In this document: one piece after another, positions 7,717 to 17,800 of the stretch | How the letters are laid out: every line of letters starts with the position of its first letter | Position numbering within the stretch: the stretch's first letter is position 1 | Assembly: GCA_033720735.1 (NCBI GenBank) | Contig: JAWWBX010000047.1 | Span: forward strand, 1-20,570 | Length of the DNA stretch: 20,570 nucleotides | Direction: 5' to 3' | Source of the DNA: B8-G4 sp033720735 | GTDB taxonomy: Bacteria; Bacteroidota; Bacteroidia; Chitinophagales; Saprospiraceae | The notes under the pieces: generated by a model | What the model saw: the letters and a program-made list of their open reading frames with translations, nothing else | Told to the model about the DNA's origin: nothing | The model's database searches: none | Translations under genes and position numbers: made by a program

Positions 7717-10700
7717 ATGTTCCTGAGGCAGTATATCCTGATCTGTGTGGCCAGCGCTACCGCGATGGCTTCTCTGCATGCGACGGGCAAGGAAGATCAA
7801 CTCCGGCGCATCATCGGGTCGTTCGAGGTGCTTTCTGTGTCGGAGCAATCCCACTTTATCAAATCGATCTACCAGGACACGCGTGGATTCATCTGGATGG
7901 GGCATCTACACAGTCTGGTGCGCTACGACGGTACCTCGATCCACGAGTACACCTACCATCCGGAAAGGCAGCCGGCCATGTTATTGAGTGGGCCTGAGGT
8001 GATTGAAGAGGATTCTGCCGGGCGTCTGTGGCTCGTGAGCTGGAGTGATGGCCTGGTGATCTTTGATCCTGCGAGTGACGTATTTCTGCGACCCGAGGGA
8101 AGCGGGCAACTAGGAGGATCGCTGCCTTCGGCACGTGCTTCTGACGTGTTGATTGACAAGGCTGGCACTGCGTGGGTGTCGACCCGTGACTTCTCATTGT
8201 ACCAGGTCGATCCGACCACGTTTGCGATGTCACGCTACCATTTTGAGCCACCGGGCGCCCCTGATGATTTTGCTGCGCTCGGTGACCAGTTTGGTCAGAT
8301 CATCGAAGACGTCCAGGACCCTGATCTCCTCTGGATTGGCAGCAAGTACGGGTTGGCCCGGTTCTCGCGATCCGAGAAGCAGTTCGACTTTTTCGCCATC
8401 GATACCGTGCGGGAACATCGCTACCGACAGATACCGGCCCCGATGTTCATGGACCGTTACGGTCAGATCTGGTTTGGGCATTATAACGGTGGCGGGGTCA
8501 GGGTCTTTGACACCCGGCGCCTGACCTGGACGCATCGCATCGCAGCCGAGGCGGAACACGGACGTACGGTTGGCTCTAACCGGGTGTTCGGGATCTACCC
8601 ATACCAGGATTCTCTGGTCCTGGCCATGACCTGGTGGAATCACCTGACCCTGGCCAGTCAGCGCAATCCCGATGACCATGTGATATTGCCATACACGCCG
8701 GATTCGCGCAATTGCCAGGGGTTCCTGGTTGATGCGCTTGACAGGGTATGGGTGGGAATGCAAGACCAGTTGCTTGTGAGCCGGCGCCCAGACGATCCGT
8801 TCAGGTACTTCTCGCTCGTGCAATTTGCCGATCCCACCACGAAGTTTAATGGCCCTTCAGGTCTGTTCCACGACCCTGTGCGTGATCATTACCTCGTATC
8901 CACCGTGTATGGAGATGGTCTGTACATCTTCAAGTGGCCTCAGGGTCCCGGGCGTGTTGTGCGCTATAGCTCTGAGGCAGGTTCTCCCAATCCGGACGTC
9001 AACATGAAAGGTATTGTCCCAGACGGACGGCGCGTCTGGATCCCCAGTTCCGGCGGATTGCTCACATTTAACCTGGATAGCGAGACCTTCCACCGGTTTG
9101 ACGCGACCCCTCAGGAAGAAGAGATCCTGCATCCCTACCCACTTGACATGCACCGTATGCCGGATGGATTCTGGATCACCCCACCGGGGGGCGGAGTGGC
9201 GTTCTTTTCCGTCATCGATGAGGCGATCACACCGCTGCTCGGGGAGCTGCGCCTCCTTCCGGATCTTACGTTCAGGGTTGTTCGTCCCATCGGCGACTCA
9301 CTACTCCTTCTGATCAGTGACGAGACGCCCATTCTTCTGGACCTCTCGACCGGTTCGATGGTCGAGGACTGGCTGGATTCGGTATCTCTGCAACGTTGCC
9401 GCCAGTACGGTACAACAGACGGTCTGGTGCAGGAGGACACATTGTGGCTTACAACCAAAGGCAATGGGCTTGCCAAGGTGATCCTGGGGACAGGTCGCCC
9501 TTACCGGACGCAGTTCTACTGGACCGATCACGCGCCTGGCGCCAATGTGATGAACCGCCTGATGCTCAGCCGGGAAGGCCAGATCTGGATCGCCAGCAAT
9601 TATGGCTTTAGTTATTTCGATCAGGCCGCGAAGTCGTTCCTCACCTTCGGGGTCAGCGACGGAGTAGGCTTCCCCAACCGGCAGTTCTGGGTCGGCCAGC
9701 TCGAATCTGGCGAGATCTGTGCGCGTGCAAACAAGGGATTTGAGTTTTTCGATCCCCGGTCATTGGTAAATGAAACGGCGATCGTGCGACCATACCTCAA
9801 AGCCGTCACGCGCTCGCATGCCCCGCTCGCGGTTGAGCCCGGCGAGATCGCGCGCTTTGGTCCTCGCGACGACCACCTGGCGTTTGCCATGGGAGCACTC
9901 AACTTCCATCGCAATCCGCGTACAGTCTTCAAGTATCTGCTCGAGGGTTATGACAAGACCTGGCGAACCACCGAACAAAGTGTCGTCAATTACACCAATT
10001 TGCCCGAGGGGGACTATCGGTTCAGGTTTACTGCCAGTTCGAACGGGTATGTATGGAGCCCGGATGAAGTGGTGGTGCCGATTTACAAAGCACCCCCGTT
10101 CATACGATCACGTACGTTTTATGTACTGGCGGCGGCTTTGTTGCTGGCCTGTGCCGTCCTGTTGTTCCATGTGATGAGGGTGCGCAGACAGCGCAAAGAC
10201 CAACTGCAACGACAGGAGGCCGAGTTGCTGTTCCTGCAAAAGGAAAGGGCCGAGGCCGAACTGACGGCATTACGTGCACAGATGAACCCGCATTTCCTTT
10301 TCAACAGCCTCAACTCGATCAACTGGTACATCATCAAGAACCGGCCGAAGGAAGCATCGCGCTATCTCACGCGCTTTTCAAAACTGGTACGTCAGATCCT
10401 CGAGTTCAGCAAATCGGAGACTATCACCCTGGAACAAGAGCTCGCCTGTCTCCGCATGTACATCGATCTGGAGCGCATGCGCTTTGAGCGTGCGTTTGAG
10501 GTTTCCATTGAGGTCGATGGTTCCATCAATCCAGGCCATACGCGCATCCCCCCACTCGTCATCCAGCCATTCGTCGAAAACGCGATCTGGCACGGACTGA
10601 TGCGCAAGGAGGGGGATAAGCGGCTCGTAATACGGATCACCTCACTTGGCAGCCAGCTGCACATACAGGTGGTTGATAACGGAATCGGTCGGAAGGCCGC

Positions 10701-10911
10701 TGCCGACAGTAAAAAGGGACCGGTCAGCCAGGGCATGTCGATCACCCGCAACAGATTGTCCCCTGGCAACGGCGCGGCAATCCCGGCGCTGGAGGTCACC
10801 GACTTGTATGATGAGCAAGGGCGGCCGGCGGGAACACGTGTGGACTTGTACCTGCCTCTTGACACCCGGCGCACGTCACCAGAGGGCCTGGTAGCGCCTA
10901 GATTGAGCTAG
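7717..10911 (+). CDS. Propeller-sensor histidine kinase (Y_Y_Y, LytS-type)
   Basis: 1064-residue sensor kinase. In order: signal peptide (about 1-23); a large periplasmic beta-propeller of two-component-regulator repeats (about 40-710), for example GFIWMGHLHSLVRYDG near 50 and QIWIASNYGFSYFD near 627; a Y_Y_Y domain (about 720-790, with FKYLLEGYDKTW and YRFRFTASSNGYVWS); one transmembrane helix (about 797-818); a short coiled coil; a His_kinase domain with H859 in MNPHFLFNSLNS; and an ATPase domain with N955 in FVENAIWHG and DNGIG (987-991). All catalytic residues are present. Unlike many Bacteroidota propeller kinases it is not a hybrid: the regulator is separate and encoded 3 bp upstream, so the two are cotranslated. 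The ligand is unknown; propeller sensors of this type often respond to carbohydrates. The C terminus lies 7 bp from the convergent surface-protein gene. Confidence 0.94.
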   Translation: MFLRQYILICVASATAMASLHATGKEDQLRRIIGSFEVLSVSEQSHFIKSIYQDTRGFIWMGHLHSLVRYDGTSIHEYTYHPERQPAMLLSGPEVIEEDSAGRLWLVSWSDGLVIFDPASDVFLRPEGSGQLGGSLPSARASDVLIDKAGTAWVSTRDFSLYQVDPTTFAMSRYHFEPPGAPDDFAALGDQFGQIIEDVQDPDLLWIGSKYGLARFSRSEKQFDFFAIDTVREHRYRQIPAPMFMDRYGQIWFGHYNGGGVRVFDTRRLTWTHRIAAEAEHGRTVGSNRVFGIYPYQDSLVLAMTWWNHLTLASQRNPDDHVILPYTPDSRNCQGFLVDALDRVWVGMQDQLLVSRRPDDPFRYFSLVQFADPTTKFNGPSGLFHDPVRDHYLVSTVYGDGLYIFKWPQGPGRVVRYSSEAGSPNPDVNMKGIVPDGRRVWIPSSGGLLTFNLDSETFHRFDATPQEEEILHPYPLDMHRMPDGFWITPPGGGVAFFSVIDEAITPLLGELRLLPDLTFRVVRPIGDSLLLLISDETPILLDLSTGSMVEDWLDSVSLQRCRQYGTTDGLVQEDTLWLTTKGNGLAKVILGTGRPYRTQFYWTDHAPGANVMNRLMLSREGQIWIASNYGFSYFDQAAKSFLTFGVSDGVGFPNRQFWVGQLESGEICARANKGFEFFDPRSLVNETAIVRPYLKAVTRSHAPLAVEPGEIARFGPRDDHLAFAMGALNFHRNPRTVFKYLLEGYDKTWRTTEQSVVNYTNLPEGDYRFRFTASSNGYVWSPDEVVVPIYKAPPFIRSRTFYVLAAALLLACAVLLFHVMRVRRQRKDQLQRQEAELLFLQKERAEAELTALRAQMNPHFLFNSLNSINWYIIKNRPKEASRYLTRFSKLVRQILEFSKSETITLEQELACLRMYIDLERMRFERAFEVSIEVDGSINPGHTRIPPLVIQPFVENAIWHGLMRKEGDKRLVIRITSLGSQLHIQVVDNGIGRKAAADSKKGPVSQGMSITRNRLSPGNGAAIPALEVTDLYDEQGRPAGTRVDLYLPLDTRRTSPEGLVAPRLS

Positions 10912-10912
10912 G
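10897..10912. terminator. Weak hairpin at the convergent gene junction
   Basis: CCTAG at 10897-10901 pairs with CTAGG at 10908-10912 across a 6-nt loop and includes the kinase stop codon. The 8-bp palindrome GACCGGTC follows at 10913-10920. Only 7 bp separate the two convergent genes, so any terminator must overlap coding sequence. Neither strand shows a U-run, so the terminator function is tentative. Confidence 0.2.
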
Positions 10913-10918
10913 GACCGG

Positions 10919-13900
10919 TCAGCGTGGCAAGCGCAAGGGCATCTCGACCCACAGGGAAGCAAACGATCCGCTCAACGCGCTCCATCCTGCCATACCCACT
11001 TCCATGCGTATGTTGACGCGGGGCATCACCCGGTGCGAAACGCGCAAAGCGAGGGTCCAGTTCAATGCTTCATCCCCATTGAACAGCTCGGAGCGGAGCC
11101 CGGCACCGGCCTCGAGCCACATCTTTTCAGTCTCAAGTAATGACAGGTGGGTCTGATAGGAGAAATGGATGGCAGGCAGCGATTGGGACTGCATGACCCG
11201 CAATCCAACGGTGTGCCGCGCTCCTCCGAGTGGATAGCTCAGGTTGGTTGAGATGAACGGTAAGAACGAGGATCCTCTTCCGCTTGCTGGTCGCTCGGCG
11301 AGACTGGCAGCCGGTGCGGGTGTTGCCATGCCTAACCCGATCGACAGCTCGGCAGCCGTAAAGGGCACCTCGACGTTGATCACATTTGACAGGCAGCCAT
11401 TGGCATCCATCAACTGTACCGTGTAGAAACCCGCACCAACCCCTTCAATGGTGATGACCATCCCGGTAGCCACGGTCCAGGGCATTTCATTGAGAAGAAC
11501 GGTGTACGGCTCAGTGCCGGGCACATCCACCGAGATCGTGATCGTGCCGTCGGTGCCGGAAGGCGAAGAGGGCGGGGTCGTTCCCACGAGAGAAATCTGT
11601 ACTGAAGTAGCAGCGACAATGGTGGCCATGAAGGCATCTGTACAACCCGGCCCCGCGCTGTCATCAGTGACAACCACCATATAATCTCCTTCGACGATCG
11701 CCACGTAGTCACTAAGCATGATCTGCCCGGTGGGGATCGCAAAACCATCCGATCCCCCGGGATGCGTCACCAGCATATTCATCGGGCCGGTTCCGGGCGA
11801 CGAAACCGTAAACAGGATCTCGCCGGTATTGGGGCATTGAGGCTGGATCACAGTGACATCGCTGATATATTGCGCGGGATCTTCACCCACGTCTTCCGAG
11901 AAGACCAGGTTGCAGTCAAGGTCAAGATCGGTGATGGTCACCGTATAGGTGCCACTGGCCACGTCCTGCAGGGTGGGCCCCTGCGTGCCATTATCCCACT
12001 CAAACAGATAGTTGCCGGGTTCCAGAATATCGACATCGATTTGTCCGTCCGACAACCCGCAGGAAGCATTGGTCACAAAAAATTGCGGGGTAAAATCGCA
12101 GACCCCCGGCATCACATTGATGAAGACATTCGCAGCGACGGAATTGCCACACGTGTCCGTGGCCGAATAGTTGAACCCCCCGGTTCCAGAGAATCCGTCA
12201 TCCGGGGTAAAGGTAAACGACCCGTCACTCTGGTATGCGACCGTCCCGCCACCTTCTCCCGCTACCGCCGTGAGCTGGAGGTGCAGGCCCGAATCATTGT
12301 CCAGGACATTACCCGATACCGGGGTGTTGAAAGGCGTTTCGTAATTGTCGTCGACTGCCTCGGGTGCCTGTGTGTTGTCCTCGATGGTGATGTCTGCCGT
12401 CTCGTTGCAGGCGCTGCCAGCTCCCTGGTCATAGACGTTCAGGGAATAGCTCCCTGCAGGCAGGTCATCGAGGGTGTGCGCACCCGGAGGTAACGTGTCG
12501 ACAAGCGTTCCTGGTGGTCCGGTGAGCACGACCACCAGCGGGCCATCGCCCGGGGTGCTCAGGGTGAGTGAGATGCTTCCGCCCCCGATGCAATTGCCGG
12601 GGGTTGTCTGCAGGTCGGCGATATAGGTGTTCGGTATCTCGTCAACAGTCACCGAGTATACATGCTCACAATTCAGGTCGATGCTGGTCACCGTCACCTC
12701 ATAGGTGCCGGCGGGAAGATCGGCCAGGTTGGCAGTGGTACTGCCGTCAGACCATTGATAGGTGTAGTTCCCTTCCGGTGTTGATGTCGCGGTGATTGTG
12801 CCATCGGCCACACCGCAGTGGGCGGGTGTCGTTTGGAAAGTGGTTTCGAACAGGCAGTCCTTCGGATTGACCGTGATGGTCACATTGCCTGTTCGTTCGT
12901 TCCCGCAGGCATCGCGCACGGTGTAGCTGAATGTGAATTCACCCGTTTGCCCGGCGGGAGGCGTGAAGGTAAACTGACCGTTGGTGCCGAGGTTCACCTG
13001 CCCATCCACAGGCTCGGTGTGATCGATGACTTCCAGGTTTATCCCGCTGTCGTTGTCCAGGACATTGCCCGAAACGGACTCGTCGCAAAGCGTTTCGTAG
13101 GCGTCGTCAGTGGCGGTGATGATCGTGTTGTCGTCGACGATGATCTCTGTGACCACGCTGCAACGACTCTCGATACTCTGGTCGGTGATCGTGATGGACC
13201 AGTTGCCTGGAAGAATCGTAAAGAACGAGGACAGACTCACCTGCCCTGAAGGCGATGAGGCGCTGTGTGGTCCGTCGGGACCAGTGGCGTCGATTTGCAT
13301 CGGACCGCTGCCCGGTGTTGTCAGGGTCAACGAGACATCCGCCCCTTCGCCAAGGCAATTGCCGGCTGTGCTTGAGATGCTGGTCAGGTAGTCGGCCGGG
13401 CTTTCGGGGACGACGACCGAGAAACTCTTTGAACAACCGTTTTCGTCCGTGACCGTAACACTGAATTCACTCCCGGTGAGTTTCTCGGCAGCGGCCTCCG
13501 TTGCTCCATTGGACCACAGATAGGTATACGTGCCAGCCGGATCCGTGATGACCGTGGCCGACCCGTCGTCCAGTCCACAGCTCGCAGGTGTGGTCTCGAA
13601 GGTGGCGTCAAATTCCGGAGGGAGCTCGTCTACTGACACTTCGAAAATTTTGGAGCATCCGTTCTCATCGGTCACCGTCACCGTGTATGTACCTGCGGCC
13701 AGCGACACGGTCTGGCCAGTCCCACCTGAGGACCATTGGTACGTGTAGGTGCCCCCAGGCGACACCTCTATGGTCGCCGAGCCGTCGTCAGTTCCACAGC
13801 TTGCCGGCGTCGTCACGAATGAAGCCTCGAATGCCGGTGGGAGTTCCTCCACGATCACCTCCAGTTCCTCGGTGCATAGTCCATCGGGACTGGTAATGGT

Positions 13901-14854
13901 GACCGTGTAGCTGCCAGCCCCGAGTGTTTCAACAGGCGTCGTACCGCCGTTCGACCAGGCGTAGGAATAGTTACCGGCCGGATCAACAGTGATGGTTGCT
14001 GACCCGTTATCCTCAGCACAATCGGCCGGTGTAGTGATGACACTGGCCGAGAACGCACAATCGGGCGGCAGGACCTCGATGGTGACGAGTCCGAACGCTG
14101 TTTGGTCGCACGGTCCTGATACGTTGTAACCGAAGGTGACCGTACCCTGAAAGTCATCGGCCGGTATAAAGGTGAAGGCTCCATCGGCATCAATACTGAC
14201 CGTTCCATCAGCCGGTTGCGTGTGGCTGGTGACCTGAAGGTCACCCTGATCGTTGTCGAGTACGTTGCCGGAGATGGGTGTGCCGAACGCGGTTGTGAAA
14301 TTGTCATTGACCACCAGGATTGGTGGCCTGTCAACCGTCACATTGACGGGATTCTGCCCGGTCTGCCCATGCGCATCCTGGACGGTCACCAGGATCGTAA
14401 ACGGCATGGCGGTCATGACGTCAGAAATGGTGATGGTGCCCCCTGGTCCTTGTGTCACCGTAGCGCTGCTTACCGGGGCAATGTTGACAATCTCCAGGTT
14501 GTCACCGCTGTCGTTCTGCAGGATATTGATCGTCGTGCTGCCATCACACGGGACGGAAGCATTGTCGGGATTGATGATCAATGGCGGCGTTGACGGGTTG
14601 TTGTCCCGTGTGAGCAGATAGGTCACAAGGCCTCCGGTGACCACCCCGCCTCCGACTGGCAGCCATGGAAAGTTGTTGTCCCTGGTGTATACGGGTACGA
14701 TCATTCCCGGCTTCCTCGTGAAGTCGACCAGATCGAGGAGTGGGAGCGTATCCACCGATTGCGGGTCGACAGGATCTGTCTGGGCCTGCATGGGGATCAC
14801 CATACAGAATACTGCGAAGATGACTAACAGGCTGATCAGGTTTGCGTGTTTCAT
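10919..14854 (-). CDS. SprB-repeat/Ig-like surface protein with barrel-like C terminus
   Basis: 1311-residue exported protein. Signal peptide 1-24 (ends MQAQ), a glycine-rich hydrophobic segment (64-82), a divergent Ig-like module (about 91-176), then three copies of a super-module made of an Ig/cadherin-like domain (marked by GNVLDND at 196, 596 and 848), SprB-type repeats (TTPAxCG, YTYxWSxG, AGTYTVTVTD) and a divergent SprB relative beginning near GNC. A last repeat (about 1085-1165) leads into about 120 residues of alternating polar/hydrophobic strands (1195-1311) that resemble a small outer-membrane barrel. I see no type IX secretion C-terminal domain. SprB repeats occur in gliding adhesins, so adhesion or surface structure is likely. 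ATG 14854 was chosen for the signal peptide; the frame stays open to 15322 but that part lies in the upstream gene and has unlikely composition. It starts 19 bp after the 1175-aa gene. Confidence 0.85.
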   Translation of the reverse strand: MKHANLISLLVIFAVFCMVIPMQAQTDPVDPQSVDTLPLLDLVDFTRKPGMIVPVYTRDNNFPWLPVGGGVVTGGLVTYLLTRDNNPSTPPLIINPDNASVPCDGSTTINILQNDSGDNLEIVNIAPVSSATVTQGPGGTITISDVMTAMPFTILVTVQDAHGQTGQNPVNVTVDRPPILVVNDNFTTAFGTPISGNVLDNDQGDLQVTSHTQPADGTVSIDADGAFTFIPADDFQGTVTFGYNVSGPCDQTAFGLVTIEVLPPDCAFSASVITTPADCAEDNGSATITVDPAGNYSYAWSNGGTTPVETLGAGSYTVTITSPDGLCTEELEVIVEELPPAFEASFVTTPASCGTDDGSATIEVSPGGTYTYQWSSGGTGQTVSLAAGTYTVTVTDENGCSKIFEVSVDELPPEFDATFETTPASCGLDDGSATVITDPAGTYTYLWSNGATEAAAEKLTGSEFSVTVTDENGCSKSFSVVVPESPADYLTSISSTAGNCLGEGADVSLTLTTPGSGPMQIDATGPDGPHSASSPSGQVSLSSFFTILPGNWSITITDQSIESRCSVVTEIIVDDNTIITATDDAYETLCDESVSGNVLDNDSGINLEVIDHTEPVDGQVNLGTNGQFTFTPPAGQTGEFTFSYTVRDACGNERTGNVTITVNPKDCLFETTFQTTPAHCGVADGTITATSTPEGNYTYQWSDGSTTANLADLPAGTYEVTVTSIDLNCEHVYSVTVDEIPNTYIADLQTTPGNCIGGGSISLTLSTPGDGPLVVVLTGPPGTLVDTLPPGAHTLDDLPAGSYSLNVYDQGAGSACNETADITIEDNTQAPEAVDDNYETPFNTPVSGNVLDNDSGLHLQLTAVAGEGGGTVAYQSDGSFTFTPDDGFSGTGGFNYSATDTCGNSVAANVFINVMPGVCDFTPQFFVTNASCGLSDGQIDVDILEPGNYLFEWDNGTQGPTLQDVASGTYTVTITDLDLDCNLVFSEDVGEDPAQYISDVTVIQPQCPNTGEILFTVSSPGTGPMNMLVTHPGGSDGFAIPTGQIMLSDYVAIVEGDYMVVVTDDSAGPGCTDAFMATIVAATSVQISLVGTTPPSSPSGTDGTITISVDVPGTEPYTVLLNEMPWTVATGMVITIEGVGAGFYTVQLMDANGCLSNVINVEVPFTAAELSIGLGMATPAPAASLAERPASGRGSSFLPFISTNLSYPLGGARHTVGLRVMQSQSLPAIHFSYQTHLSLLETEKMWLEAGAGLRSELFNGDEALNWTLALRVSHRVMPRVNIRMEVGMAGWSALSGSFASLWVEMPLRLPR
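11603..12358 (-). repeat. Super-module 3 of the surface protein
   Basis: Residues 833-1084: Ig-like domain (AVDDNYET, GNVLDNDSG), one SprB repeat (key Cys C932) and a divergent SprB relative (C1007). Equivalent cysteines lie 252 residues after those of super-module 2, so the copies have the same length. Confidence 0.75.
12359..13114 (-). repeat. Super-module 2 of the surface protein
   Basis: Residues 581-832: Ig-like domain (ATDDAYET, GNVLDNDSG), one SprB repeat (C680) and a divergent SprB relative (C755). The boundary signature xPxxC before the SprB repeat is shared with the other copies. Confidence 0.75.
13115..14314 (-). repeat. Super-module 1 of the surface protein, with two extra SprB repeats
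   Basis: Residues 181-580: Ig-like domain (VVNDNFTT, GNVLDNDQG), three SprB repeats with leading cysteines C279, C353 and C426 (spacing 74 and 73), and a divergent SprB relative (C500). It is about 148 residues longer than the other two copies, which equals two SprB units. The DNA copies are clearly diverged, so the duplication is not recent. Confidence 0.75.
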
Positions 14855-14873
14855 AGTGCGACTGGCGTGGGAT

Positions 14874-17800
14874 TTAGAATGCTGCTCCGAAGAATGCGCG
14901 GACGATCTCGATGCTGTCCGCGTTTTGTTGTACCGCATTGAGCAGTGCGCGCAGTGCCGGCTTGTAGTGCGGGGACACGCCTTGATTGTTGAGCTCGAAT
15001 TCAAGAGCCTGGACCAGTCGGGACCGCCATTGCCGGGCCACCTGGTCGTAGGACGGATCATCCGCGGCCTTCTGTAATTGCAGGTAGGCAAAGAACATCG
15101 ACTGCAGCCATCGCCTGAGGACGGCATCGTTTTCCGACTGTGCGATGAAGACCTCGTCATCTCGCCAGCTCCGGAACAACCTGTCCAGATACCGCCTGAA
15201 CTCCGAGGGAGTATAGATCGGCGGGCCGGCATGCTCCAGGATCTGGTTATTGACCAACCCCGAGACGTCGAAGATGCACCTCTCCTCGTCAATAGAAATA
15301 CTGATCTGGAACTCGCGGCCATTGACCGTTTGTGAGAAGGTGAGCTTGTAATGCGGGGCGCCCGAGGTCGGGTCCGAAGTGTGGCTAATGATCATGTCCG
15401 AGGAGCTGTGCTGCTCGTCAAGGCCACCTTCACTGCTGCGCGAAGAGGCGGTTTGCACCAACGCACCGATGATCTGCTCGTCGCCCAGGTGACAGAACAG
15501 GGCTTCAATGTTGTAGTTCAGCTCGAAGGTCTGATCCACACCGTTGGCCCGTACCCGCAGGGTATTTCCGCTGATCTCGACCGATTGCCCGTTGTTCATC
15601 GCAAAGCGGATCCGTCCGTCTTGCTCATCTCGGAAGGTATCGCAGCAGTCATTCGGCTCGGTGAGGCGGATGGTGCGCAATGCGGTCTGCTCAGCACAGG
15701 TTTCGCCGTCACAAAAACAGGTATATCTGACTTCGACGCGGATCTCACCCGGCCCCAGCAGGTCTGTCGTCAATGGCTCGTCTGACCACTCCGTGGTCGT
15801 ATTGAGCCGGGCATCGCGATACTGAGGCACCAGCCTGACCTCCACCAGCTGATCGCCGTCACAGTCATCCGGACACGGGTTCGTCACCGTCGGGATCGGG
15901 ATCTGCAGTTGCACATTCCGGGTGTTCGGGTCCCCGTCATGCCAGTGCATGGCCGAGGCGGTGAGCTCGGTATGATGCGTGACGTTGAGAACGCGGATCG
16001 GACCAAGCGAGCAGCTCGCCTCGCATGGGCAGTCGCGCTCGCTGACCGGCGGCGCCTGGGTTGGCTCAGTGACCGGCGCCGGGTTTCTTGGCTTGTCTTT
16101 CGCTTCCTCGCCGATCAGGACGATGATCGAGAACACCTCTTCGAGACTGACATCGACTTGTTCCTGTGTTTCTGTAGGCAGGTCGGAGTACGGCCGGCCA
16201 AGTCCCTCGCTGATCTGGTTCCTGGCGTTTTCCTTGAATGCCAGCTTGCGGCCGGGCCGGTTTTCCAATTCCGCCACTTCATTCCAGACGACCTGCTGTT
16301 TGAATGAGATACGCTCGCGTTCCTTGTCGCCGGAGAGCTGACTTTTCGGGATCCCATCGATCAGCGAGAGGCTGTCGATGGTCTCAATGATGTCTTTGGT
16401 GATCTCGTAAATGATCGGGGCGGCTTCTTCCGGGCGGTTGACAACATCCAGCGGGGTGGAGGGATGATAAATTTCCGGACCGCGCGGGATGTCTTCCGGA
16501 AAGACAGGAATCCAGGTATCGATGGGTGTGAGCGTGTCTCCCTCCGGATAGGGCGGCAGATCGTCACGCACACAGACCGCTTCGATCGGGAAACGCACGC
16601 TCTGGAGGGGCGGGATATAGACCACGATCGGATCGGGGATGATATACGCCTGGTGGACACTGTCGGAAGTGATCAGCCCGGGTCCAATGGTCAGTCTGAC
16701 CGTGTCCGGGTAGGGGTTTCTCGCGGTCGCCTCTGCCACCGGGCCGATGGTTTCGCCCGTGCTCCGGATATCCTCAGGCTTGATCGGCCGGTTGGCCGGT
16801 TCGGTGGTGTAGATCTTTTTTAACTTTTGGCCGCAGTAACAGTTGAAACGCACTTTGCAGCGCAGCCGCTGGTTGCTGTATTTGCTTACGGGGATCATAT
16901 ACTCCATGAACCGGATCCCGTTGTTGTCGGTGCTCATCTCGGCCCGCTCATTCTCGCCCAGGGTCGTCAGGTTCTTCCCCGGAAAGGCCGCTTCCAGCAG
17001 TGCCCGTTTCATTGCTTCGGGATCCTCCGGATCAAAATGCTGCTCCGGGAGGCAGATGGTGACGGTACCCAGCGCATCGACATAGTCGCTATATGGCGAT
17101 GCAGGGACAGCAACGTACATGAGCCGGATACTTTTGAGCAAGCCGAGCAGGATCCTGTCGAACCCGCCACGCAGGATGAGCATGTCGCGCTCGGCCCACA
17201 GGTAGAGGGGGACGGTGACCAGTTTCTCAAACAGCATGATGGGCAGGCCAGCTCCTGAGGCCGCACCCTTCATCAGAAAGTTGGCGACTTTGTTCTTGAT
17301 CGCGTCACCGATGGCTTTGTCCACCACGGCGGAGGCAATCTCCGACAACACTGCATCCGAGATCATGGCAATGGCCTCGCGATCGGCCGGCGACATGCCC
17401 TCGAGGGCGAGGTCGATGATCTGACTTGAGGCCGACCCGGCAGCACCACCCAGTCCGCCCCCGGTGCCGGTCGAGGTGGCCGCCGTACTGACGGCGTTGG
17501 CAAACGCTTCGATGGCCGTGCGCTCCGTTGATCCCAACTCATAGCCCATCCCTTCGAGCGCAGAAGTGATGCCTGCGGAAATACCCTCAGTGATCTTGTT
17601 GCCGATTAGCGCAAACAGGCCATCAGCAAACTGGTCGCGACGCTCGGTGGCTTCTTTTTCTTCTTCGGCGCGTTGCGAAAGCAATGATATCATGGATTCA
17701 GTGGCGGCGACGATCTGATCTGCCAGCCGGGAACGGTAGTCCCGACGCGCTTCGTCAAGTGCAGCCAGATCGTCCAGCAGTTTATCCAGGTCGACCGGTT

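Noticed and set aside
14855..15322. N-terminal extension of the SprB-repeat protein by 156 codons
   Set aside because: It lies inside the 1175-aa gene in another frame and has Arg/Ser-rich shadow composition; a clean signal peptide starts at ATG 14854.
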